Source: Pollutimonas sp036675275
GTDB lineage: Bacteria; Pseudomonadota; Gammaproteobacteria; Burkholderiales; Burkholderiaceae_B
Direction of reading: 5' to 3'
Length of the DNA stretch: 64,000 bases
NCBI GenBank assembly: GCA_036675275.1
Contig: JAKFFG010000005.1
Location: 124,001 to 188,000, forward strand
Part shown: positions 42,960-50,798 of the stretch, piece after piece
Layout: each line of letters starts with the position of its first letter
Numbering within the stretch: position 1 is the stretch's first letter
Program-made: the position numbers and the translations under genes
The notes under the pieces: generated by a model
What the model saw: the letters and a program-made list of their open reading frames with translations, nothing else
Databases searched by the model: none
What the model was told of the DNA's origin: nothing

Positions 42960-43622
42960 TCAGCCCATGTGAATCTGGTCGGCATCCACTTTCACCAGAT
43001 TCTTGGCCGTAACCAGGGTATGGCGAGCATGCAGCCGGGCGGCATGTTCCGCTTCGTAATCCAGATGTCCGGCGCGCACCTGCTCCGTGTCGCGCGTCAG
43101 GCGCAGGACGCTTTGCGCTACTTGCGTTATGCGGTCGACAACGATTTCACAAAATGCGCCGACCCAGGTCAACGTTGCAACGGCGAAGTTGGCCCGGCCT
43201 CCGATGTAATCGAGCTCTTCGATGCCGCATTGCGCAGTGCGCGCCTGCAAGCCGATGTTGAGGCTTTCCATTTCCAGGCGCTCGCCGCTGGCCAAGATCA
43301 GCGCTCGCGGCGCCGTCAAGGAAATGTCACCCGTCGATGATGTGATGCGGACGTCCCCCTCCATGTCCAGACGGGATAAGCCGGAATCGGCCTGGCGGAT
43401 GATGGCGATCAAGTAAACCTGATCCGGCACGGGGCCGGCGATCATGACCTCGTCGCCAACAGCAGGGGCTAGCAAACAACTGGCGGCGCGCTCGACCAAC
43501 CAGTCTTTGCCGGCGCATCGGACCGTGCAAATCCGGCCATCATGCATTTCCGTGACGACTCCCAATAGCTGCACGGGATCGTAGCGCAATTGGGCAAGGG
43601 GACTGACGGCGGAGCTGGGCAC
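42960..43622 (-). CDS. DUF3540 domain protein of the T6SS cargo module
   Basis: 220 residues (MPSSAVSPLAQLRYDPVQLL). The N-terminal half has an OB-like pattern (VTEMHDGRICTVRCAG, LLAPAVGDEVMIAG). The centre is a repeated beta stretch (GDVRITSSTGDISLTAPRAL) resembling a VgrG needle. The C-terminal part is helical (ITQVAQSVLRLTRDTEQVRA). DUF3540 genes typically sit with vgrG, DUF2169 and DUF4150 genes. It is the first gene of the leftward module (ribosome site AGGAGAAGAG) 25 bp before vgrG, and may be a spike-associated adaptor. Confidence 0.8.
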   Translation of the reverse strand: MPSSAVSPLAQLRYDPVQLLGVVTEMHDGRICTVRCAGKDWLVERAASCLLAPAVGDEVMIAGPVPDQVYLIAIIRQADSGLSRLDMEGDVRITSSTGDISLTAPRALILASGERLEMESLNIGLQARTAQCGIEELDYIGGRANFAVATLTWVGAFCEIVVDRITQVAQSVLRLTRDTEQVRAGHLDYEAEHAARLHARHTLVTAKNLVKVDADQIHMG

Positions 43623-43754
43623 TCTCTTCTCCTGTGAGGACGGAATAAATGATTTGCCGTCACTCTAGGAAAATGCCGTCTCAATTTGATGACAGGCGTA
43701 TATTTTTACTTTTCTTACAAAATGCAATGTGCGCATTGCGTCACGCGTAAACAG

Positions 43755-44282
43755 CTATTGACCCAGCATGCGCCGCAATGTTTGATCGCGCCTCACAAAG
43801 TGATGAAACAGTGCCGCGGCAATATGTCCCACTACCAATGCCACAAAAACCCAGGCGATGGGCGAATGCAGGGTGCCGATCGCGGCCAGCCAGGGCGTTT
43901 CCACTTCGGTTTTTGTGACGATATCAACACCGAACACGGTAAGTCCGTAGCCGCCGCCCAACAGTGCCGCAAGGCCGGTCATCGGCATGAGGAACATACA
44001 GGCATACAGCAAAAAATGGCCCAGCCTGACCACCGCCGGCGAAGCTTCGGGCTGAGGCCGATGCGGACGCTGCAGCACTGCCCACCATAAGCGCAGCACC
44101 GCCAGCGCAAATATCACGACGCCTATGGACACATGCCACGGAACAAAGGTTTGGCCTATCCAGTGTTCGCCATGTTCGATGCGGTCGCCGAGCTTCAGGA
44201 ACTGAAGCACAATCAGCAAAGCCATAGCCCAGTGCAGGAAACGCGTTGTTCTGCCGTAATGGGTCGGTGAGTCGTTATTCAT
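43755..44282 (-). CDS. cytochrome b561 family protein
   Basis: 175 residues with four membrane helices (HYGRTTRFLHWAMALLIVLQ; PWHVSIGVVIFALAVLRLWW; FLLYACMFLMPMTGLAAL; SPIAWVFVALVVGHIAAALF). Histidines in helices 1, 2 and 4 (HW, WH, GHIAAALFHHF) match the di-haem ligands of bacterial cytochrome b561 (YodB/CybB type), which can oxidise quinol or superoxide. Stands alone between the T6SS and the terC-like gene. Confidence 0.88.
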   Translation of the reverse strand: MNNDSPTHYGRTTRFLHWAMALLIVLQFLKLGDRIEHGEHWIGQTFVPWHVSIGVVIFALAVLRLWWAVLQRPHRPQPEASPAVVRLGHFLLYACMFLMPMTGLAALLGGGYGLTVFGVDIVTKTEVETPWLAAIGTLHSPIAWVFVALVVGHIAAALFHHFVRRDQTLRRMLGQ

Positions 44283-44494
44283 GGCTCTGCTCCGTTGTTG
44301 CGTGCTAATGAAATGATGCCGGTGAAGTGGAGAGGCGCCAATTCCTGAATTTAGCGTAACACAAGGATATCAAGGCAGACGGCGCCGTCCGTTGGCCAAT
44401 CTTCTGTGTTGGCGCACGGCGATATATGCAATACTTGAATGGCGACTCTATAAACGCTTACCAACATGTGCTCGTTGAACGGGGAAGAAGTCAT

Positions 44495-45253
44495 ATGGAC
44501 TATCTGATACAGCTCGCTGCCGATCCCACCGCCTGGGTGGCTTTGGCCACTCTGATCGCAATGGAAGTCGTACTGGGTATCGACAACCTCATTTTCATAT
44601 CGATTCTTACCAACAAACTCCCCGAGCACCAGCGGACGAGAGGACGGCGAATAGGTATCGGACTGGCATTAATCTTGCGCCTGGGTCTCCTGGGTACAGT
44701 CGCCTGGATCGTGCAGCTTACCGAGCCCGTATTCGACCTGTTCGGCAAGGGCTTTTCATGGAAGGACATGATTCTGATCGCCGGCGGCCTGTTCCTGTTG
44801 TGGAAGGCGACCAAGGAAATCCATCATAGTGTCGACCCGTCGCCGGAAGGCGACATGTTCGAAGGAAAGAACACCGAGAACGCGGTGGGGATAACTTTCG
44901 CGTCCGCCATCGTACAGATCCTGTTGCTGGACCTGGTGTTTTCTGTCGACAGCATCATTACCGCGGTGGGTATGACCGAGCACATACCTATCATGATCAT
45001 CGCTGTCGTGGTTGCGGTAACGGTGATGCTGATTGCCGCCGACCCCTTGGCCGGGTTCATCAACAAGAATCCTACTGTTGTGATGCTGGCACTGGGTTTT
45101 CTCATCATGATAGGCATGACCTTGATTGCCGAGGGCTTTGGCGCGCATGTGCCCAAGGGATACATCTACGCGGCCATGGCATTCTCGGCAGCCGTTGAAG
45201 GCCTGAATATGATGGCGCGAAGGTCAAAGCGAAAACCGCGGCAGTCGCAATAG
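44495..45253 (+). CDS. TerC family integral membrane protein
   Basis: 252 residues from the ATG 44495 (GGGGAAGAAG upstream). Seven or so helices with the signature MEVVLGIDNLIFISIL near the N-terminus and LVFSVDSIITAVGMTEHI in the middle; both acidic motifs of the TerC/Alx family are present. Family members take part in metal export (manganese) or tellurium resistance. An earlier in-frame start at 44426 adds a polar stretch without a ribosome site and is rejected. Confidence 0.9.
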   Translation: MDYLIQLAADPTAWVALATLIAMEVVLGIDNLIFISILTNKLPEHQRTRGRRIGIGLALILRLGLLGTVAWIVQLTEPVFDLFGKGFSWKDMILIAGGLFLLWKATKEIHHSVDPSPEGDMFEGKNTENAVGITFASAIVQILLLDLVFSVDSIITAVGMTEHIPIMIIAVVVAVTVMLIAADPLAGFINKNPTVVMLALGFLIMIGMTLIAEGFGAHVPKGYIYAAMAFSAAVEGLNMMARRSKRKPRQSQ

Positions 45254-45257
45254 ATTG

Positions 45258-45286
45258 CACAAGCAGGATCACCCATCCTGCTTGTG
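45258..45286. terminator. bidirectional hairpin between convergent genes
   Basis: Perfect 12-bp stem CACAAGCAGGAT / ATCCTGCTTGTG with a 5-nt loop between the terC-like gene and the leftward oxidase operon. Lacks a T-run. Confidence 0.5.
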
Positions 45287-45303
45287 GCGCGCGAAAGACG
45301 CCC

Positions 45304-45654
45304 TTAAGCACAAGCGGGCAACAGCAGTACCGGCACAGTTTCCCAAACGACCGCCACGGCCGAAAGCAGGCTGAGCGCGCCGGCCAGCCATGGCAGGAAT
45401 TTCGGGCTTTCCATATGGGGCATGCGCGTGCGCTGGCGCAAATAGATCAGGGCCATCGTAACAAGCGCCAGCAGGCTGGCGCCGACGATGATCCATGACG
45501 ACACAGGTAGGCCAAGCCAGGCCGCATACATCGCCGGCCGCGCGCACGCTATGCCGTTGACGGTGTAGATGAACAGGAAGTGCGCCGCCCAAATGATAGG
45601 GCCGGCAAGCATGGACAGGAATGTACGCGAGAAGCTGCTTTTCATGGCGTTCAT
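45304..45654 (-). CDS. small membrane protein of the caa3 oxidase operon
   Basis: 116 residues from the ATG 45654, which overlaps the oxidase subunit I stop (ATGA). Three hydrophobic segments: SMLAGPIIWAAHFLFIYTVN, SSWIIVGASLLALVTMALIY and FLPWLAGALSLLSAVAVVWE. The position at the end of a cytochrome oxidase operon suggests an accessory or subunit IV-like role. I do not recognise the family with certainty. Confidence 0.7.
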   Translation of the reverse strand: MNAMKSSFSRTFLSMLAGPIIWAAHFLFIYTVNGIACARPAMYAAWLGLPVSSWIIVGASLLALVTMALIYLRQRTRMPHMESPKFLPWLAGALSLLSAVAVVWETVPVLLLPACA

Positions 45655-48197
45655 CCAATCAGTCGCGGGAAACCGTGGACCAACCCTAGACCTAGCAAGC
45701 CCTGCGCCACCGCGTAATACCAAAAGATCATCGTGTTATCGAAACACGCAGGCCGCTCTTGCGACAGTCTGCCGGCCATGGAACGTGCCGTTGTAAATAC
45801 ACCCATATAGCTCAGCACAATCACGAATACGCCCTGCAGCCCCACCATGGCATAAACCGCTGCGGCATAGCCGTCCGCCTGTGGCCGCAATCCAGTCTGC
45901 CAGTGCCCGTAGCCCTCCAGCCCTATCGCTGCCGCCAGCATGAGGATAGCCACCGGTAAGGCTACGCGCAACAGCCCTTGCCTGCCCTGCTTCAACCGAT
46001 GGCCGGCCCACGCAATCAGAATACTGCTGCCCAGCAACAGGCAAGCCGACAACAGGGGCAATATCGGCGCCGGAAGTTGCGCGGAAGCCTGCCACACTTC
46101 GGGCGACGTCGTCCACAGAAACAGATAGGTAAACACCATGGAACTGAAGATGCTGGCGCACACCATCACCAGAATGATCATCGCCCACCAGGAGTGGGAA
46201 GCGCTGCCGGTGCAGGATACGGGCAGGCGCAGTCCGCCGCCGATGTCGACCGGCGGATGCCGGGGGCCCGCATCGGCATCCCACAACCAGCGCCATATCA
46301 TGGCCAAAGCCAGCAGTCCGCACGCGGCCGCCAGTGCGACCATCTTGAAGGTGAGGAGCAAGAAGAATCCTGCCGTGCCAAGCGCGGCAAGCAGCGGAGA
46401 CCAGCCCGGGCCTGGAAGCTCAAGCACGTATTCCGGGCGCGCATCGACGGCGCTGGTGACAAGCGTAGAGCGCCGGCCGGTCGGCGCGTTCGGCAGGTAG
46501 TAACACCCGGCGTCCACATCTTCGGCAAGGTTGGGCTGATCCCACAGCGGTTCGCGGCTGGTCACGAGCGGGACACTGCGTGGGCCGAAAGAGTCGCTGG
46601 GCAACCACTCCAGGCCGCCTGCCTGCCAGACGTTGCCGGCGTTTTTTCCGCCACTCGGGCGAAAGTTGCGCAGCAGATCAATCAGGAATACCAGCACGCC
46701 CGCGGCGATCATATAGGCGCCGACGGTCGATACCATGTTGAGCAGTCCCCAGCCATAGCTGTCCGCGTAGGTGTAGACACGGCGCGGCATGCCGACCAGG
46801 CCGGTAAGATGCATCGGAAAGAAACCAACGTTGAAACCGACAAACATCAACCAGAATGCCCAGCGGCCGAGCCGCTCCGACAGAACGCGCGCGCTGACAA
46901 ATGGAGCCCAGTAATAGAAAGCCGAAAACAGCGGAAACACCATGCCGCCGACCAGCACGTAATGAAGATGGGCGACGATAAAGTAAGTATCGTGCGCCTG
47001 AAGGTCGAATGGAATGACGGCCACCATTACCCCGGTAAGCCCGCCGATCACGAAGATGAAGAAGAAGCCCAGGATGAAAAGCATGGGCACCTTCAATGGG
47101 CGCAAACGTACTGCAACGGCAATTGTGGCGATCCAGGCAAATATCTGTATTCCGGTCGGCACAGTCACCGCCATGCTGGCGGCCGACGCAAAGCTTAGCG
47201 ATAGCTGCGGGATACCGGTAGCGAACATGTGGTGAACCCACAGGCCGAAGCTGAGGAAGCCCGTGGCGACCACCGCCAGCACGATGTAGCGGTAGCCGAT
47301 CAGCGGAACACCGGTCATGGCCGGGATGATCATCGAAACCATGCCTGCCCCCGGCAGGAAAATAATGTAGACCTCGGGATGGCCGAAGAACCAGAATAAA
47401 TGCTGCCACAGCAGCGGGTCGCCGCCCCTCCCGGCAATAAAGAACGGCATGTCAAAGGCGCGCTCCAGTTCCAGAAGCGCGGTCGCGACAATAACCGCCG
47501 GGAACGCAATAATCACCATACCCGAGAATACCAACATCACCCAGGCAAAAATGGGCATCCTGTCCAGCGTCATGCCAGGAGCGCGGGTACGCAGGATGCC
47601 GACTGCAAGCTCAATGGCGCCCGCGATCGCCGAGATTTCGATGAAGCCTATGCCCAGCAGCCAGAGATCGGCGTTGACAGCCGGTGAGTATTCAGTACTG
47701 GTCAAGGGCGGATACATGAACCAGCCGCCGTCCGGTGCCAGTCCCACAAAGATGCTGCAGAAGAATACAATGCCGCCGACGGCATAAGCCCAGTACGCGT
47801 AGGCCGACAGCCGCGGAAAAGGCAGGTCGCGGGCACCAAGCATATTAGGCAGTAGCAACACGGCCATCGCTTCCACCGCCGGCACCGCGAACAGGAACAT
47901 CATCACGGTGCCGTGCATGGTGAACAACTGGTTGTACAACTCATGCCCTATCAGATCGTTGTCGGGCACCGCCAACTGGGTACGCATCAACAGCGCCAAT
48001 ACGCCGGCGAGCAGGAAAAACAGCAGCGCCGTGCCGACATAAAGCAGTCCTACATAATTGTTATTGACGACAGTAATTGCACGCCAACCCTTTGGAGGCT
48101 GCCAGACACGCCGCAGTTGATCGAGTTCGCCTTCGGGACGCGGCAGCGGATTGGGCAATGTACGCAGGTGTCCTGTCACGGGATTCGCTGGCATCAC
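45651..48197 (-). CDS. cytochrome c oxidase subunit I-III fusion (caa3 type)
   Basis: 848 residues. Residues about 40-560 are a full subunit I: haem ligand helix NQLFTMHGTVMMFLF, the CuB/crosslink motif FGHPEVYIIFLPGAGM, WVHHMFATGI and the haem a/a3 ligands in HDTYFIVAHLHYVLVGG. After a linker with YVLELPGPGWSPLLAALGTA come about five helices of a subunit III-like part (WWAMIILVMVCASIFSSMVF to IFWYYAVAQGLLGLGLVHGF). Terminal oxidase of the respiratory chain, reducing O2 and pumping protons. Its start overlaps the subunit II stop (ATGATG). Confidence 0.92.
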   Translation of the reverse strand: MMPANPVTGHLRTLPNPLPRPEGELDQLRRVWQPPKGWRAITVVNNNYVGLLYVGTALLFFLLAGVLALLMRTQLAVPDNDLIGHELYNQLFTMHGTVMMFLFAVPAVEAMAVLLLPNMLGARDLPFPRLSAYAYWAYAVGGIVFFCSIFVGLAPDGGWFMYPPLTSTEYSPAVNADLWLLGIGFIEISAIAGAIELAVGILRTRAPGMTLDRMPIFAWVMLVFSGMVIIAFPAVIVATALLELERAFDMPFFIAGRGGDPLLWQHLFWFFGHPEVYIIFLPGAGMVSMIIPAMTGVPLIGYRYIVLAVVATGFLSFGLWVHHMFATGIPQLSLSFASAASMAVTVPTGIQIFAWIATIAVAVRLRPLKVPMLFILGFFFIFVIGGLTGVMVAVIPFDLQAHDTYFIVAHLHYVLVGGMVFPLFSAFYYWAPFVSARVLSERLGRWAFWLMFVGFNVGFFPMHLTGLVGMPRRVYTYADSYGWGLLNMVSTVGAYMIAAGVLVFLIDLLRNFRPSGGKNAGNVWQAGGLEWLPSDSFGPRSVPLVTSREPLWDQPNLAEDVDAGCYYLPNAPTGRRSTLVTSAVDARPEYVLELPGPGWSPLLAALGTAGFFLLLTFKMVALAAACGLLALAMIWRWLWDADAGPRHPPVDIGGGLRLPVSCTGSASHSWWAMIILVMVCASIFSSMVFTYLFLWTTSPEVWQASAQLPAPILPLLSACLLLGSSILIAWAGHRLKQGRQGLLRVALPVAILMLAAAIGLEGYGHWQTGLRPQADGYAAAVYAMVGLQGVFVIVLSYMGVFTTARSMAGRLSQERPACFDNTMIFWYYAVAQGLLGLGLVHGFPRLIG

Positions 48198-49177
48198 TTG
48201 AGACTTTCCATGTACTGCGCGACCGCGCGCAAGTCCTCGCCGGACAATTGGTTGAAGGAAGGCATTTGGTTGCCCGGCTTGATATGCTGGCTGCCGGCGA
48301 TCCAGCCGGCCAGCGTGCCGACGTTATTGGGCAATACGCCGGCGGCCAGAGAGAGTCGGCTGCCGATATGCGTCAGATCGGGGCCCAGCGTGCCGGCGGC
48401 TCCGGTGCCGCGTATGGTATGGCACTGCGCGCAGGCCTGCAGAAAGTATTGCTGGCCGGCCTGTAGCCTGGTATCGGCCGGGGACTGCGCCGGTTGGCGT
48501 TGCGATTCCAGCCAGGCCTGGAAGTCGTCAGGTGAAAGCGCCTGCACATCGAGCATCATCTTCGCATGCTGGGCACCACAATATTCGGCACACTGACCCC
48601 GAAATCTCCCCGGTGCGTCCGCTTGCACCCGCAGGCGGTTGACGTGGCCCGGCACCATATCCAGCTTGCCCGCCAGGTTCGGCACCCAGAAGCTGTGAAT
48701 CACATTGTCGGACTTGAGAACCAGCTCTACCGGAAGTCCGGATGGAATACGGATGTCGTTCGCCGTCTCGAACATGGGGCGGCCGTGATTGTCCAGATAC
48801 CGCACCCGCCACCACCACATCTCGCCGGTGACTTCGATGCGCGCCGCCACCGGTGTGTCGTCACGGACCATGGACGACGCCGCACCAAGGCTATACACGA
48901 GGAGTGCGCTGAGTACAAGCACCGGAAAAGCGATGCCCGCGCCGACAATCAAGGAACGCCTGCCAAGTAGCCCTCGCATGCGTGCCGGACCGTGCAGCGC
49001 CAAAATCAGCATGACCATAACCAGCAGGAAAATCAGGGTAGCGCCGAAAAACATCATCCAGCCGATATCCGCGATGCGGCTGGCTTGCTCGCTCTTGGGA
49101 TGAAGAGCCGATTGCACATCGGCCCATACCGGTAGCGGCAACACGGTAAGAAGTACAGTATGGCGAGTAAGGAGCAT
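48194..49177 (-). CDS. cytochrome c oxidase subunit II with C-terminal cytochrome c domain
   Basis: 327 residues. Signal-like N-terminus, two membrane helices (about 38-105), a cupredoxin domain with the CuA motif CAEYCGAQHAKM and VTGEMWWWRVRYLD, then a fused c-type haem domain with CAQCHTIRG at about 254 and a distal Met in NQMPSFNQL. The fusion makes this a caa3-type oxidase that takes electrons directly through its own haem. First gene of the leftward operon II - I/III - small membrane protein. Confidence 0.93.
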   Translation of the reverse strand: MLLTRHTVLLTVLPLPVWADVQSALHPKSEQASRIADIGWMMFFGATLIFLLVMVMLILALHGPARMRGLLGRRSLIVGAGIAFPVLVLSALLVYSLGAASSMVRDDTPVAARIEVTGEMWWWRVRYLDNHGRPMFETANDIRIPSGLPVELVLKSDNVIHSFWVPNLAGKLDMVPGHVNRLRVQADAPGRFRGQCAEYCGAQHAKMMLDVQALSPDDFQAWLESQRQPAQSPADTRLQAGQQYFLQACAQCHTIRGTGAAGTLGPDLTHIGSRLSLAAGVLPNNVGTLAGWIAGSQHIKPGNQMPSFNQLSGEDLRAVAQYMESLK

Positions 49178-49470
49178 GTAAGATCAGCGTTAGGATGTGG
49201 CGGGGGAATGCCGGATATGCTGGCGCAGGGATTGCGCGTCATGCGTAGCACATTACATACCAGGCTCCTTCAACAGTGTGGAACGGACCAAACTCCAGGG
49301 GCGCCATAGGGCGGCGCCCTTCTATCATATAGGTTCAGGACCCGGGCGGAAGAATTTACATAATGCCTGCGCCTGCTTCCGGCCGCACGGCCCTGCAACT
49401 GTCGTATATCGCCGCACGTTGCCGGTGGCAAAGCATTTGCTGTGTTCTTCAAGAAAAAAGGGAAAGTGAA

Positions 49471-49887
49471 ATGCACCGTCGTACCGCCCGAAACCGCGCA
49501 TGCCGAACTTTTACGCTAGTGAGCATGACCGCCGCCCTGCTGCTGGCCGGATGTGGCGAAGCACGCCTGCCGCTTTCGCCCCGGGGGCAAGCGGAGCAAT
49601 TGGACGGCGCGCGAGCGGAGGTGGGCCTTCAGCTTATTGAAGACTATGGCTGCGTCGCCTGCCATACCGTTCCGGGAGTCAAGGGCCCGGCATCCATGGT
49701 GGGTCCGCCGCTGGAAAACATGGCATTGCGCGCTTATGTGGGCGGCGTACTGCCCAATACGCCCGATAACCTGGTGAAATGGCTGCTTGATCCCCCAGCG
49801 GTGGATCCACGCACTGCCATGCCTGATGTGGGAATGAGCGCGGCGGACGCGAAGCACATCGCAGCCTATCTCCTTACCCTGGACTAA
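49471..49887 (+). CDS. monohaem c-type cytochrome, predicted lipoprotein
   Basis: 138 residues from the ATG 49471. The signal peptide ends in a lipobox (LLLAGC), and the mature part has one haem site CVACHTVPG with a distal Met in AMPDVGMS. The surrounding VGPPLENMALRAYVGGVLPN and NTPDNLVKWLLDPP are repeated closely in the second half of the next gene. It probably shuttles electrons to the adjacent oxidase. The 293-bp gap to coxB is divergent and should hold both promoters. Confidence 0.88.
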   Translation: MHRRTARNRACRTFTLVSMTAALLLAGCGEARLPLSPRGQAEQLDGARAEVGLQLIEDYGCVACHTVPGVKGPASMVGPPLENMALRAYVGGVLPNTPDNLVKWLLDPPAVDPRTAMPDVGMSAADAKHIAAYLLTLD

Positions 49888-49905
49888 TACCAAGGACACC
49901 CGATA

Positions 49906-50772
49906 ATGACATGGAAGCGTGTGGCAGGCATCACTCTGGCAGCCGCGGCGGCGGCCGCAACCGTGCTGGGTAGCGTCATCGTCTACGTCGGCCTATACGA
50001 CGTCAGTGCGACCGACCAGCACACGGCTCCCGTCTACCACTTGCTTGAAACCTCCTTGCGACGCTCGGTCAAGCTACGAACCACCGATGTAGAGGTGCCG
50101 AACCTGGACGCCGCCGATCGAGCCATCAACGGCTTCAAGCAATTTCGTGCGCATTGCGTGCAGTGCCACGGCGCGCCAGGCGTCGCGCCGCAACCATTCG
50201 CGCTTGGCCTGACGCCTGCTCCCGCCTCACTGGTCGGGACCGCGCGTGCGTGGCCGGCGGCGGAGATCCACTGGGTCATCCAGCATGGCATCAAAATGAG
50301 CGGCATGCCCGCATGGAAATACCGGATGACAGATGAGGAAATCTGGAATGTGGTCGCTTTCATGAAAGTCTTGCCGACGCTGTCGCCGCTGGACTATCAA
50401 CGCTGGAACAAAGAGTATGCGCTCGCGCCGGCACGAGCGCCGGAAGCAGCCCCTCCCCCACCTCCGGCGCAAGGTGACCGGCTCGGCGATGTCGCCGCGG
50501 GACGCAAGGCGCTGCAGCAGTACCTATGCGCCACCTGCCATGTAATACCGGGAATCGTCGGGGCGAATCGCCATGTCGGACCATCCCTGGCCGGCATTGC
50601 AAGCAGGCAGTATATCGCTGGCGTGCTGCCCAATACGCCAGCCAACATGCTGCAATGGTTACGCAATCCGACCGAAGTCGACCCATTGACGGCGATGCCG
50701 GATCTTGGCGTCAGCGAGCACGATGCGCGCGATATTGCCGCGTTTCTGTATACGCTTAATAACGCGGATTAG
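49906..50772 (+). CDS. dihaem c-type cytochrome
   Basis: 288 residues with an N-terminal membrane anchor (ITLAAAAAAATVLGSVIVYV) and two haem c domains: CVQCHGAPG at about 83 and CATCHVIPG at about 208, with distal Met residues in KMSGMPAWK and AMPDLGVS. A Pro/Ala-rich linker joins the halves. The second domain is closely related to the upstream cytochrome. The gene starts 18 bp after it, so the two are one operon feeding the caa3 oxidase or another periplasmic pathway. Confidence 0.9.
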   Translation: MTWKRVAGITLAAAAAAATVLGSVIVYVGLYDVSATDQHTAPVYHLLETSLRRSVKLRTTDVEVPNLDAADRAINGFKQFRAHCVQCHGAPGVAPQPFALGLTPAPASLVGTARAWPAAEIHWVIQHGIKMSGMPAWKYRMTDEEIWNVVAFMKVLPTLSPLDYQRWNKEYALAPARAPEAAPPPPPAQGDRLGDVAAGRKALQQYLCATCHVIPGIVGANRHVGPSLAGIASRQYIAGVLPNTPANMLQWLRNPTEVDPLTAMPDLGVSEHDARDIAAFLYTLNNAD

Positions 50773-50798
50773 CCGACCACCCAGTGGACTGAACTCTG

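Noticed and set aside
45978..47198. 406-codon rightward open frame opposite the oxidase subunit I-III gene
   Set aside because: Antisense shadow of a strongly conserved membrane protein; the product is Gln/Arg/His-rich without hydrophobic segments.
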